Shown piece by piece: positions 34,244 to 45,960 of a stretch of 64,000 bases of DNA. How positions within the stretch are numbered: the first letter of the stretch is position 1; the number at the start of each line of letters is the position of its first letter. The DNA comes from Annona cherimola. Its lineage: Eukaryota > Streptophyta > Magnoliopsida > Magnoliales > Annonaceae. The DNA lies in the NCBI GenBank assembly GCA_030490835.1, contig CM059972.1, positions 90,319,137-90,383,136 on the forward strand, read 5' to 3'. A program made the translations under genes and the position numbers. Under the pieces are notes generated by a model. The model was not told the origin of the DNA. It saw nothing but the letters and a program-made list of their open reading frames with translations, and ran no database searches.

Positions 34244-34646
34244 TTAATTTCCTTTATTTGCATAGGAACACTTACTCGAATTAGATTATTGATTCTCAAT
34301 AGATTTGCAAGATTAATGAATGGGTTTTCACTTTGACCTCCACATCTAGAATAACCATCAAGCAACTAACTCCATGTAATAATGCATTAGTTTCCATCAA
34401 TAAAAGATCCAACTCCCTCATTATTGTCTAACTCCTAATAGTTATAAATCCACCATACGCATTTTGTAGTACTACTCCAAATCTAATTACATTTTGATTA
34501 CTCCTTTTGCCATCAATATTCAACTTCAAACATCCTCATTTTGGTCCTCTCTAATCAATAATAAGCTCTTGCATCCAAAATCCTGTCTTGATAAAGTAGT
34601 TGCCTTCCTTATATTTGTCCCATAATCCATAAACTAACATCAACTA

Positions 34647-34865
34647 GGAGATATCCCAGTTGGTCACGATTGATGGCTTGCATATGAGTTCGATCCTTAG
34701 CGTTTGCAAAATTCATTTCCCCTAGTAATGAGGGTTGTTATTGATTCTCTCATGTGTACTGAGGGTATTTGTAAAACTTTTCTTCATGGTATGAGGAATG
34801 TGAAAAGGATAGTTTGTAATACCAGATGTTATGATGTGTAAAAATATCAATAAAAATTCATAGAG
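34647..34865 (+). mobile_element. tRNA-derived SINE candidate
   Basis: An A-box-like TATCCCAGTTGGT (about 34651) and a strong B box GAGTTCGATCC (34686-34696) form a tRNA-like head, followed by a tail of unrelated sequence. CACTA-free flanks carry a 6-bp direct repeat CAACTA (34641-34646 and 34866-34871). No open frame. A true tRNA fold is not evident. Confidence 0.5.
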
Positions 34866-35597
34866 CAACTAAAAACATCATCACAACATACTTTCAAACC
34901 CTTCATATAGGATTATTTCTCAAGTGCTAGCTTATTGTCATAGTCCACAACACTTTTCTATACTAAGTTCAATATGGTTAAGAGATCATTCCAAAATAGC
35001 CTCCAACCAAACACTAAGATCTTAGCTAAGAGCTTCACTTTCCATATTATTTAGTACATTATTTTATTTGCTTCTTGGACCATTCTTAGCCATCCTCTGT
35101 CATCACATTGGTTTGAGTTTGATCCTCTTCTTACTTAATTATTCTATATGCAAATTTCATAGAGTAGTTGCCATCAAGCTCAAGCTACCAATACATTATT
35201 TTAGCCTCTCCACTTTTAGAAATTTGTACCTATTTAATTTTATTCCAACCTTCTTCCTCCACTATAACAATTTAGTACCCCTCTTCGATTGGCATTTAAT
35301 TTATTAGTGTTATGCTCCACATTCACATCTTCTAATGTAATTTTGAATAAGGGTCCTACCTTGATGATATGAATCTTTGTACATGGATCCTTGAATAACC
35401 TTTTTTTCATCCATGTCAAATATTGAAAATAATAATAATAAATATTTATATTGATTAGTCAATGACTATGTAGGATATCTTATATGGCAAGGGTTGATCC
35501 CTTGACCAACTGGGCCAAATGGTTAATATTAGGCTTTCCCAATTATTATTTAAATACGTTATAGTTGGATTTTTTTTATTTTTGTATGTTATTTCAG

Positions 35598-35770
35598 CTA
35601 CCCTTGTAGCTCAGTTGGTATATAGTTGGTCCAAAAGTCTTAGAAATTTAGGGTTTGAGTGAGGAGTTCTGCAGAAAAATAATTAATTTTTGTACTTTTG
35701 TCTCCTATGGCTTGTGGGTCCCAAAGGTAAGATGATATCTTACGGGATAAGACAGGGAGAGACAAGAACT
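35598..35770 (+). mobile_element. Possible second SINE (tRNA-like head)
   Basis: A very good A box TAGCTCAGTTGG (35607-35618) with a weak B box GGGTTTGAGTG about 35 bases later. The anticodon-arm region cannot fold as in a tRNA. The 3' end and duplications were not found, so limits are approximate. Confidence 0.35.
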
Positions 35771-36600
35771 CTCCTAGATAGGATTGGTTAAAATAAAATT
35801 TAAGTTTAAACGAATTCTATCCTCTTTCCCTACCTCCTAGAAGCTATGGATGCTTTCATAAATTGGGTTGGGGAGTTATGAATTTAGGTATAGGGCATTC
35901 GTAGGGAGAAAGATTTTGGGAAAGCAGAGTTGTAGAGGAAAAGAAAATTTTGTAAGGCAAGTAGGATTTTCTTTTTGATTTTCTTTTGGGAATTGATATA
36001 TGATCTAATATTACTTTGGTATATAGGTTAAATTAATTGTACATATGATTTTTTTAATCTAATTATAATCCTATGAAATTATCCTAATTTGGAATATTTG
36101 AGTAGTTACATTTTTTTATATGTATGCATAAATCCATATATGCTGAAAAAACGTACACCTGTATGGGCTTATATATATGCGATGACCATATGATATGATA
36201 ATTTTTATAAAAGTTACACACAAACAGCGTTATGCGTCATTGGTGGAAGAGCTGTTTTGAGATACACGATTGAATGTAAGAGCCGTATGCTGGACGTTTC
36301 TGTCTCCATGCAACTTTCAGCAACCATCCACTTGGTTGCCTTAAGGGAGCCCATTTAATGAAACCGATAAAGAGCCTGGCATGTTCGATCCTTTGGATTT
36401 TATTTATTTATTTATTATTTTAGTTACTTTAGGTGGCATGCTTTGGACTGATTGAATGGTCAGATCGTTATGAAATTTTTTTCCTGATTTGTATTTTATC
36501 TCTAACATATCTAGTGTTTTGGATTTCTGCAAATAGGTCCATTTTGAAGAAATTTTTGCAGAAAAAGATAAATTATTATATCAATTATAGAAACACATAT
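35771..36600. other. Intergenic DNA, no gene recognised
   Basis: AT-rich with a somewhat more mixed part at 36220-36350. No family resemblance seen. Confidence 0.4.
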
Positions 36601-37255
36601 TGGAAATAAATTACTCCTTGGCCCCTGTACCTTTCTATCTAGGCTAATGGTTGGGCTAAGCATAATACTAAAAGAAGTCTAATACAGAAAGATGAGTCAA
36701 GGAGACCTGATGATGGTATGGCAATTTAATAATCGTCAACTTTGTATTCTTTAATAATTAAGCATTTTGAATCGGAATTTAATGATTAAATAGTTAATTT
36801 CCATATTTTTGATGCTTGTGGACTTAATGGATGGGTTTGATTTTGCATTTAATGCCTAATTTTTAAGTTATTGAATTAAATGATTGTTTTTATCATTTAA
36901 TTAAGTTTTAATTGGGTCATTGTCTATTTTCAAATAATTTTCTACTTGCTAGTTTTGTTGGAACTAACTTGTCATTTTTACAGGTGTACAAAATCAAAAG
37001 GGATAGTAGCGTTTGGATTATCTAAAGATTTCTAAGAATATTTATTTGTATTTATTTATTCAAAGGCATGTATTGAAAAATGATGGATTTGAAAATTTTT
37101 TTGTGCCTTGATGTAATAATGAGAACATAACTAGTGAAAGTAAAATTTGAATTTTTATAAATTATAATAATTAATTTTACCATAAATGTGTGATCATTCT
37201 TGGAAAATTATATTAAATACACGGCCCAAGATCACTTTTCTGGATTGACATGTTA
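36600..37255 (+). repeat. Probable 5' LTR remnant of the plus-strand Ty3/gypsy element
   Basis: DNA directly upstream of the tRNA-Met primer site. The TTGACA just before the site could be the LTR end. The 5' limit is a guess, since no second LTR exists in the window for comparison. Confidence 0.4.
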
Positions 37256-37259
37256 TAGA

Positions 37260-37271
37260 TGATATCAGAGC
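37260..37271 (+). other. Primer binding site for tRNA-Met (plus-strand Ty3/gypsy)
   Basis: TGATATCAGAGC, one base from TGGTATCAGAGC. It fixes the orientation and the start of the internal region. Confidence 0.8.
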
Positions 37272-37382
37272 GGTTACACATTTAAAAATATGGCTTATTA
37301 TTTATTATATAAATTTTAAAAAAAAAGAATTTTGAAATGGATTTGCAAATCTAACCCTATGTTTTCTTTTTGAGTCCAGAAA

Positions 37383-40300
37383 ATGGATAGTTCATGTGCA
37401 TTGGTATACCCTAATCTTAAGACCCAAGGAAAGACCATCCCTACTACCAACGAAAGGTTAATTTCTTTAAAAAAAAAGGTTCTAACTTAGAGAAAAGAGT
37501 CCTATCTACAATACCAAGACCTAAACAAAAAGCTAGATTATAGATGCTGCAACCCCACCTACACCTATTAAATCCTGAGTTAGAAATCTAAGTAGGGAGA
37601 CGAGTAAGGAATCAGTGACCTAGGTAATGGATAACCTAAAGATTGATTTGGATAATGAAACCTTGGCTAATAAAGATAAAAGTTGCGTGCCCAGAAACTC
37701 ATAAAGGATGAGAAGCCTAAGAAAAGAAAAGCTAAAACTCAAGCTATACCTATACCTAAGAAGGTTGTACCTACCTCAAATGACTGAAATCATAAAACAG
37801 GATGGTCCTTCAACTTTAAGAAAATCCTTTGTTCGTACTAAGGTTGTTATTTCAAGGCCTAGGACATCACCCATTAACGTACCTAAAGTTATGGATGTGC
37901 CTAAAATTGCTAATATACCCAAAACCATGGATGAGTTCAAAGTTGCTGATGTACTCAAAGCTGAGAATGTGTCCAAAGCTATGGATGAGTTTGAAGCTGC
38001 TAATGTACCCAAAGCTGTCGATGTGCCCAAAGCTGTCGATGTACCCAAGGCTACTGATATACCTAAGGCTGTAGATGAGTCCCTTACTATACACAAGTCA
38101 AAGATAATAGTTGAACCTAGTCTAGAGCTACAAAAGGAAGTATCCCCTATTCAAGAACTCAACCCAAATCTTGTCCATACTGAGGTAGAGACTTGGGAAG
38201 TACTTTCTTAAGTCACTCACAAGTTACCCTCTATGGGGTCATAGGGCCAAGATGTACAGACTAGAGTTGAGTCTAAAGATGCCTATGTTAGGAAGGAACC
38301 AAGAAATTTTTATCATCAATAACCTGTTGTAACTAAGTTGGTGTGTTAACTTTACTGTACCAATGGACATATGGCAAAGGTATGTCCATATGGTAATTGA
38401 TTTTGTTTCTTATGTCATTCCTCTGATCATCCAAACTAGGTTGTAATATTTTTTAATATAATAAAAGTCAAGATTGTTCCTATTTTCTTAAGAAATAACA
38501 TGTATTAAGACCATATTCTCTTTTATGCTAGAATGTAAACCAATTCCAATGATTTAAATGCCCAAACTGGTCTCCCAGAGCAATATTCTGGTAAAAAGCC
38601 ACGAAAGAAGCAGGCTAAGGACCAATTGAAGCTGAGCCTAGAAAGAGGCCCAGTAGAAGGAAGGATAAAGTTATAGTTGAATCCCTAACCAAAGTTACCA
38701 TGCTTGAGCAGCATCTAAATGAACAAGAACAAACCTTTGCAGTGTTTCAAGCAGAGGCTTTTTATCAGTGAGTAAAATGCAAGCACAACTAGAATAGATT
38801 GTTTAATAGTAATCATCAGCAGTGCTAAGAAAATAAGATAACCGTCGCCATGGGCAGGATGAACAGTAGTCGACTATTAGTATGCATAGGAGTCAGAGAG
38901 ACTGGCCAGATCAGAACCCAGGTGCTCGAGTTACAGAAGACAAGTCAGAGTTTGATGTGCAGGAAGAAAAGGAGGTCTTGCACCAAGTAAACAGGAGGTC
39001 TAGTGATAAAACTCAAGAAAAAGTGGTAGAAAATCTGAGTGTTGCAACCACAAGTTGTCCTAAACAGTGAGAAATAGATTGGCGAGATGCTGATGCATTC
39101 CATAGTAAAAAATCCCCATCCTTTGCCGGTGGTGATTGCTTAGCCATTGAACATTGGATCGAGGCGATGGAAAAGATCTTTGACATTCTGAGTTGTGACG
39201 ACTGTTAAAAAGTTTTGTTTGTTCCGTTTAAACTCAATGGAAAGGCCTATCAATGGTGTAAAAACAGCAATGTGCCTTCAATAGTAGAAAAAAGGACGTA
39301 ACTTAGGATAAGTTTAAAGAAACTTTCTTCATCAAGTTCTTTCTATCTTCAATTCGAATCGTTAAGTTCAAGAGTTTGCAGAATTGAAGTAAGACATTAT
39401 GTCGGTGGTCGAGTATGAAATAAAATTCAACTCTCTACTTCGGTTTGCTCTAAGTTCAAATGGGAAGAAGAAAGTTGGATCCGTAAGTTCAAGGATAGTC
39501 TGGCTAAAACATAAGCAGTCAAGTAATTCTTTACCACAATAAAACCTATGGTGATGCAGTCCACAATACTCTCTTAGTTGAGATTGATACTGCAAAGCTT
39601 ATAGGTGTTACTTGAAAAGAGAACGATCACCAATGGAGGATTGATCTGGAATGAAGTATATCGGAAAACCTTCTTTGGGGTAAACTAGAGTCGAGGGAGG
39701 TGCAAAGAATGGAGGATTTCAGAAAAAGAAAAGGGTCCTCAAGTGCAACAGATGTGAAAAGTTTTATATTAGTATTTGCAAGTGCTTCAAGTGCGGGAAG
39801 ACTAGTCATAGGCCATTGAATTGTGGTATGGGCTTCGTGTACTATAATTATGGGTAACCTGGTCACACAATTAAGGATTATTTATTAGGAAGAAATGTCG
39901 GACAACCATAATAGCAGGGGCAAAATCATCCAGTTGGCAGACTAGCAGGACAACAATACCAAGGTGGTAGATGACAACCAATTGCACCAGCTCAAGCACA
40001 AGTCCGCGGCCTAATACTCTAGTAGGCCCAAGCATTGATGGAGATCGAGGTAGGTATTATTCGTGTCTATGGTATTTTTGCTCAAGTATTATTGGATACG
40101 GGTGTAGATAGCTCTTTTATATCTGAAGAGTTTGTGCGAGAGCATAGTTTGAAAGTTACTGAGTTAACTTGGGATGTCTGGGTCATATCACTCATTGGGG
40201 TAGTTTATTAGTGAGATATGCTTGTATGACATGTACTCTAGAAATTAAAAGTTTAACAATCGCAGTAGATCTTTGATGATGCTTATGAAAAATCTTGATG

Positions 40301-42250
40301 TTATTTTAGGAATGATTGGTTAGCTAAGTAAGTACATGAAATTTATCCTCATAAGCATTGTGTTAGCTTGCGAGGATCAGATCAGCAAAATATTAATTTC
40401 AAAGGAAGCTAATTGGTAATATCTCACCTTATATCAGCTTTTTAGACTAGAAAGCTTCTTAGAAAGAGTTGACAAAGATGTCTTGTTTCAGTTCTAGCAA
40501 TAGAGGATAAGAAGGTCAAGTTGGATGACATTCCGGATGTTTATAAATTTTCGGATGTGTTTCCAAAGGAGTCGCTGGAAGTACCCCCGAAAGCAAAATT
40601 GATTCCACCCTAGAATTGATGCTCGGTACTACACCAATTTCAAAGGCTCCTCATCTGATGACTCCTGCAGAATTGAAAGAATTGAAAATATAACTGCAAA
40701 AAGTTCTCAATTTAAGGTTCATTTGACCTAGCAAGTCACCTCGGGGAGCACCAATACTTTTGTAAAGAAGAAAGATGACAATAACATCGATTATAGAGAG
40801 TTGAATAAGGTGAAAATCAAGAACAAATACCCACTTCTTCGAGTTGAGGACCTCTTTGATCAACTATAAGGTCATCTGTCTTCTCTAGAATAGATTTGCA
40901 GTCAGGATATTATCAATTAAAAGTTTGGGATAAAGATATATCTAAGATAGCTTTTAAAACTCGGTATGATTATTATGAGTTTTCAGTAATGTCATTTAAA
41001 GTAACAAATGCCCCGGCTGCGTTCATGGACATGATAAATAACGTATTTTGATAGTTCTCAGACAAGTGCATTGTGGTGTTTATTGAGGATATTTTAAAGG
41101 AGAGACGTAACATGTTGGTCATATAAGGGAAGTACTATAGACCTTAAGAGAACATAAGTTGTGCGCCAAACTCAAAAAATGTGTGTTTTGGATGGACAAT
41201 GTGACATTCTTTGGTCATACGGTTAGCAAGAATGGAGTGCCAGTCGACACAAAGAAGACAGAAGCTATAATCAATTGGGATAGATTGACTACAATAACTG
41301 GAGTTCGAAGTTTCCTGAAAAGGACAGGGTATTATCAGAAATTTGTGAAAAAATTCTCAAGCATAACAGTACCGCTTACCAGGTTAACCCATAAGAATGC
41401 TAAATTTATCTGATTGAATGCTTGTAAAAGAAGTTTCCAAGAATTGAAGAGTTATTTAACTTCAGCACTGATTTTAGTTTTGCTGATCATTGGCAAAAGC
41501 TATATGGTGTATAGCAATGTGTATAAGAAAGACCTCGGCTTATGCGTTTAGACCGTTAAGACCCTATGGATAAAATCATCCTACCATGACTTGAAGTTAG
41601 CTGTAATGGTGTTTGCTTTAAAAATATGACGACACTACTTGTATTGTGAAAAATAGAAATTTTTACAGACCATAAGAGTCACAAGTACATTTTCTCTAAA
41701 AAATAGTTGAACCTTCGGCAGAGAAGATTGTTGGAGTTATTAAAGGATTATGGTGTTTGTATTCAATATCGCCCCGGTAAAGCAAATGTGGTAGCTGATA
41801 CACCAAGTTATAAATTGTGTGCTGCATTGTGGATTACTCAACATTTACCTCTAATACAAGTAATTTGATCATTGTAGATGGAAGTAGTAACTTAAGGGAA
41901 AATTCAAAGAATAAATGCTCTACAAATTCAATCAACATTAATTGATCGGATAAAGCAAGCTCAGAAGTAGGATAAACTTATTTTTTATATTTTAGAAAAA
42001 CTAAAAAATGGAGAATCCTCTGATTTCTATTGCAGTTGTAATTGTACATTCTTCTTTCGAGGAAGGTTAGTTGTGTCTATAAATGACATATTACGATGAG
42101 AAATTTTAGAGGAAGCCATTAGTCTAAATTTTCTATGCATCTTGGTAATACCAAGATGTATAAAGATCTAAGATAAAATTTCTAGTGGAACATATTGCAT
42201 GTCGAATGTGCCAAATTTTTATCCCAATGTTTAGTATATCAGCAAGTCAT
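37383..42250 (+). pseudogene. Ty3/gypsy gag-pol remnant (plus strand)
   Basis: Internal region of a degenerate Ty3/gypsy element. Order: an N-terminal stretch beginning MDSSCALVYPN at 37383 and including a hexapeptide repeat (37876-38073); gag core (about 39085-39560; SPSFAGGDCLAIEHWIEAME); zinc knuckle CFKCGKTSHRPLNC (39783-39824) and a second knuckle with its cysteines changed to tyrosine; protease LLDTGVDSSFIS (DTG at 40095-40103); RT (about 40550-41410) with [15 protein letters not shown] and, in place of F-V/I-DD, FIED (Glu at 41085-41087); RNase H and YRPGKANVVAD (about 41770); integrase HHCC start MHLGNTKMYKDL and CLVYQQVM (about 42135-42250). It ends abruptly in the integrase zinc finger; the core and 3' LTR are gone. 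Many stops and frameshifts. The layout fits a chromovirus such as Del/Tekay, but without the integrase end this is uncertain. Confidence 0.9.
37876..38073 (+). repeat. 18-bp tandem repeat encoding a [DN]VPKA[VM] hexapeptide
   Basis: Eleven contiguous 18-base units in frame (NVPKVM, DVPKIA, NIPKTM ... DVPKAV, DVPKAT, DIPKAV). The last units are almost identical in DNA, so the array was still being homogenised recently. It lies in the 37708-38211 open frame of the gypsy gag region, ahead of the gag core. Confidence 0.88.
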
Positions 42251-44560
42251 GCACTTATGAATAGAACTCCCATTCAGTACTTTTACAATACTAATGCACA
42301 CTCTCTTATGCATCCACAATACACTTTTATATGTAAACCACTATGCACATAATCAATACACCAAATACAAGACATAAACCATAATAATTTGCACTTTGGA
42401 TTAGATTTTGTGTGCATTAAGCCAGCTCATAGAGAAACCTATCTCTGATAATTTTGCAATTTATCAATTAGTTCTTCAATTATCATGTTTTCACTCGGCA
42501 CAATACCATACCTTGCTTCTTAAGAGACCACTCCACCATCATGTCTAAATTAGCATGAATTTGCATCTTCAACTAAGATGTCCACACAGGAACTTTCAGT
42601 TAACCTTATCGCAACTCTTTGGCTGACTAATTATCATCTTGACACCACTCAAGCTATTACCACTCACGTACTTGGAATAATTTGGTCTAAAATACTACTG
42701 TGCTTCTTCCTTGTGTATATGTAACAAAGTCCTTCACTTAGATGCCACATGAGTACAAGAGCTCCACTTATCATTATAGTCATCATTTTGACATATATGT
42801 CAAATGCATAGATCATATATAGGCTCCAACCTATGTGTCGGTGTAGCAATCATGACTTCATCATGCACCTCCTACGCATCAACTATATCAAACAACATAA
42901 TTACATTTTTTCAATATCATCGCATTAATAGGACTCTCAAGCTCTTAACATATGATCTTATTCATAGGACTCCCAGGCTCTCAACATATGATCCAATGTC
43001 ATCACATTTTCAAGATCCACATAGCCACTATCCAATGAAGAACTCCAGAAGGTCAGTTTATCTCCATCTTCTCTTTATGCATTGCAATAGCACAACTATA
43101 GACTCAAATAGTGCAGAAGATTTGTACCTTCTTCATGAAGTCTACCTCTCCACCTGGATCTGAACCATCTGCATGTAACATCAACTATATAATCATGACG
43201 AATCTACTCATGAAATGTTATTTCAAACGAGATTGAACTTAACACATCCTGATCAATCCTAATCTCGTCGATCCAACTTGACCATGCCTATTGATGTAAC
43301 ATCCTCTTGATTTACACAATTTGCATGAATCATGACACTTCAAATAAACCAAATCTACACATCAAAAATTCCTTTGATAATTACATGACCATTGATTTTC
43401 ACACCTCATTATAATCACGCACTGAAGCAAAATCCACCTAAACTAACCCCACTAACGTATTTATATTACTCAAAACATAGAAAACCATACTTGCAATACC
43501 CAAAATTGATTCCAGGATTGCAAAAAATGGGTTACATGCATATTTGCAGTGATGCATCTTATGAACCATTTCTTCGTTAAGAAGAACCCAATGCAATGCC
43601 CTAGTCACCTCACCAATTTGTAGTCGCATGTTGCTGTCATCTTACACATTGTCACCATTGGCAACATTCGATCCACCGTATCTGTCACTTGTCTCTTACT
43701 GACTCCATCTCTATTTGTTGCTAGTATCGGTGACCAGTTCTCCTTTCTCCATAGAAGAAAAAATCCATTGTTGTACACTACCATAGCCAGATTAAGCAAT
43801 TTAATCATTTTGCACAAAATTTATTAGTCATATTGCTCAAATCTCTAATCAGACGATCATAGGTAAGCTATCATTGTGCTTTTTGTTATCATTCTTCCTC
43901 ACCATGGTGGTTCAATTCCACCGCTCTATAGCCACCATTTGCTTGATGTCTAGGTAGAAAATATTACACCTCCGCAAGCTTCCGCCAGCACTAACAACAC
44001 TGTCATCTTCATCACCATGATGGAAAATCCATCACCACTAACTGAACATCTTTGTTTGCCCTCAATGCCAATCATCTTAAATAATATCGATAGTTTAGGC
44101 ATCTGTATTCGCATGATGCTTTAAGTGCCTTCTTCTTTATTACCAGTGGGAAAAAATCCACAAATAGGGTAACATCTCTTTTGTCAGTGTCACATTGCAC
44201 TGCAATAGCCATTGGTCCTACCAATGATGACTACCAAATCTAGTAGTTTATTGATGAGTTTCCAAAATAGCCAAAGTTTTCATCATCATCCATGCCAACT
44301 AGGGTAACCAAGTCACCCCCACATTAATCTTGTGCACTTCTATCAATAGTTAGCAACTATGATCATGCTTATTAAAATTATTAATCCAATTACAACTTCT
44401 AAAATTATATAGCTAAGAATCTAACTTTAAGATCACTTATTATGATTCAATTTTATATCCATGATCAAAGCAAATAAATAACAATAAAATCACAAATCGT
44501 TAAGACACCTCATAAGGTTCCACTAAATTTTTGACTAATAAACTCATACATAGGACTCCA
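42251..44560. other. AT-rich, LTR-like or decayed DNA; no gene
   Basis: Begins where the gypsy integrase stops. 42293-42412 is matched, with divergence, by 45058-45178 in the same orientation (AATGCACACTCTCTTATGCA against AATGCACATTCTTTTATGTA). Short open frames (42804-43163, 43605-43817) match nothing known. Confidence 0.4.
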
Positions 44561-44568
44561 TGAGTACT

Positions 44569-45039
44569 AAGATGTAACTAGGTTAGGGTTAGTTTGCAAC
44601 TTTTTCAATCCAACCTGATTTTTAATAGATTAGAGTTGATAATTTTCAATCTACTAATCCATTTACATGACTCATGTAACTGATTTAATTAAATGGATCG
44701 GTCATGGGTTGAGCTTTCTGACTTACCAACTGGATACTCCAACCCATTTAACTCATCAACCCACATAACCCATTTTTTTAAATAAATTATATATATATAT
44801 ATATGAAAGTTGATTTTTTAAATTCAATTAAATGATTAGCATTAGAATGCTTCGTTAATTATGTTATTATTTTATTTTTTAATATTTAACATGTTAATGA
44901 CCCATTTTACCAACCTGTGAATAACCCGTAACTCAATCTGTTCATGTTAAATGGATTAGGATTAAGATTGAGGTATTTTAATTAGAGTAGGGTTAGGGTT
45001 AGCCTCCAAACAGAATAGCACGACCTAGTTATACCCCTA
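44569..45039. mobile_element. hAT-like MITE (471 bp)
   Basis: The right end reversed reads TAGGGGTATAACTAGGT; the left end has AAGATGTAACTAGGT, a degraded form. Flanks TGAGTACT (44561-44568) and ATGGTACT (45040-45047) agree at six of eight bases. The interior resembles the MITE at 15006-15563 (CCAACCCATTTAACTCATCA). An (AT)n run lies inside. Confidence 0.6.
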
Positions 45040-45200
45040 ATGGTACTTACTCAATATTAATGCACATTCTTTTATGTATTAACTATGCACTTTCATATGT
45101 GAATCACTACGTAAATGAACCATATACAGAATACAACCACGAACTATAACATTTCACTATTTGGCTTAAGTACAAATTAGTGGACGTATGTCCTTTATAT

Positions 45201-45960
45201 TGTTGGAGATTTATCTCCATTATATTAGCCAATTACTGTTTGAAACTAATTATGTAGGAGTTTTCTTTTTCCATGACTTCAATGAAGGTCTAATAAGATG
45301 CAATTACTTGGCTTATTTAGGACACTAGCTGCTCCGTTTAGTCTATTGACTTATCTTATGTTTAGCTCGACCGCAACTATTGATATGCCTTGAGTAACTT
45401 GAATGTGTTTAGGTCATGATGATGACCTATTAATGGGCACTGCCACATGTACTTACCATCTAAATCTATCTAATTTTATTAGCCTCAGATTAACTCATTT
45501 TTCACGCCATGGGTTAGAGTTGACGTCAACACAAACCCAAGTAACCTAAACTCGATTTTCTATTTTTATATTTAATATAAAATATATTATTGTATACACT
45601 TAAATAATATTTCTTCATATTGTCTGAGGATTGGTTGAATTAGATTAAAGATTTAAATCATCAAAGATAGTAGTTAAATGGATAAATATAAATTTTACAT
45701 GAGAAAATGACCTACAAATACAAGGTCACTTAAAAACCATAGGGCCGATTAAGCAAAGATTTCGTTGTTCGGAGTTTTGAACGTATTGAATGGGGGATAT
45801 AAGGTTGGGTGATTTTCTCTTGTTGTAGAGCTCTTCTCCTTCCTAGTGAAGGGGGAATCCCTTTTTCAAGGATTTACCCATTCAATCCCTCTTTCTAGGA
45901 GACAGTATTTTTACGTCGCCTTGCTGGCCATAGCTCCAGATTGGCACTTGCTATGATGGA
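45201..45960 (+). repeat. Possible LTR fragment starting TGTTGGAGATTT
   Basis: TGTTGGAGATTTATCTCC is a common start of Ty1/copia LTRs, and a TATA-like GGGGGATATAAGG lies at about 45793. No matching end or duplication was found. Confidence 0.25.

Noticed and set aside
35480..35530. Minus-strand SINE
   Set aside because: TGGCCCAGTTGGTCAAGG resembles an A box, but no B box or duplication follows.
35598..35670. Functional tRNA gene
   Set aside because: A good A box is present, but no cloverleaf can be drawn and the B box is weak. A SINE is more likely.
43605..43817. Small open frames in 42.2-48.5 kb as host genes
   Set aside because: All are short, lack known motifs and lie in AT-rich retroelement-derived DNA.
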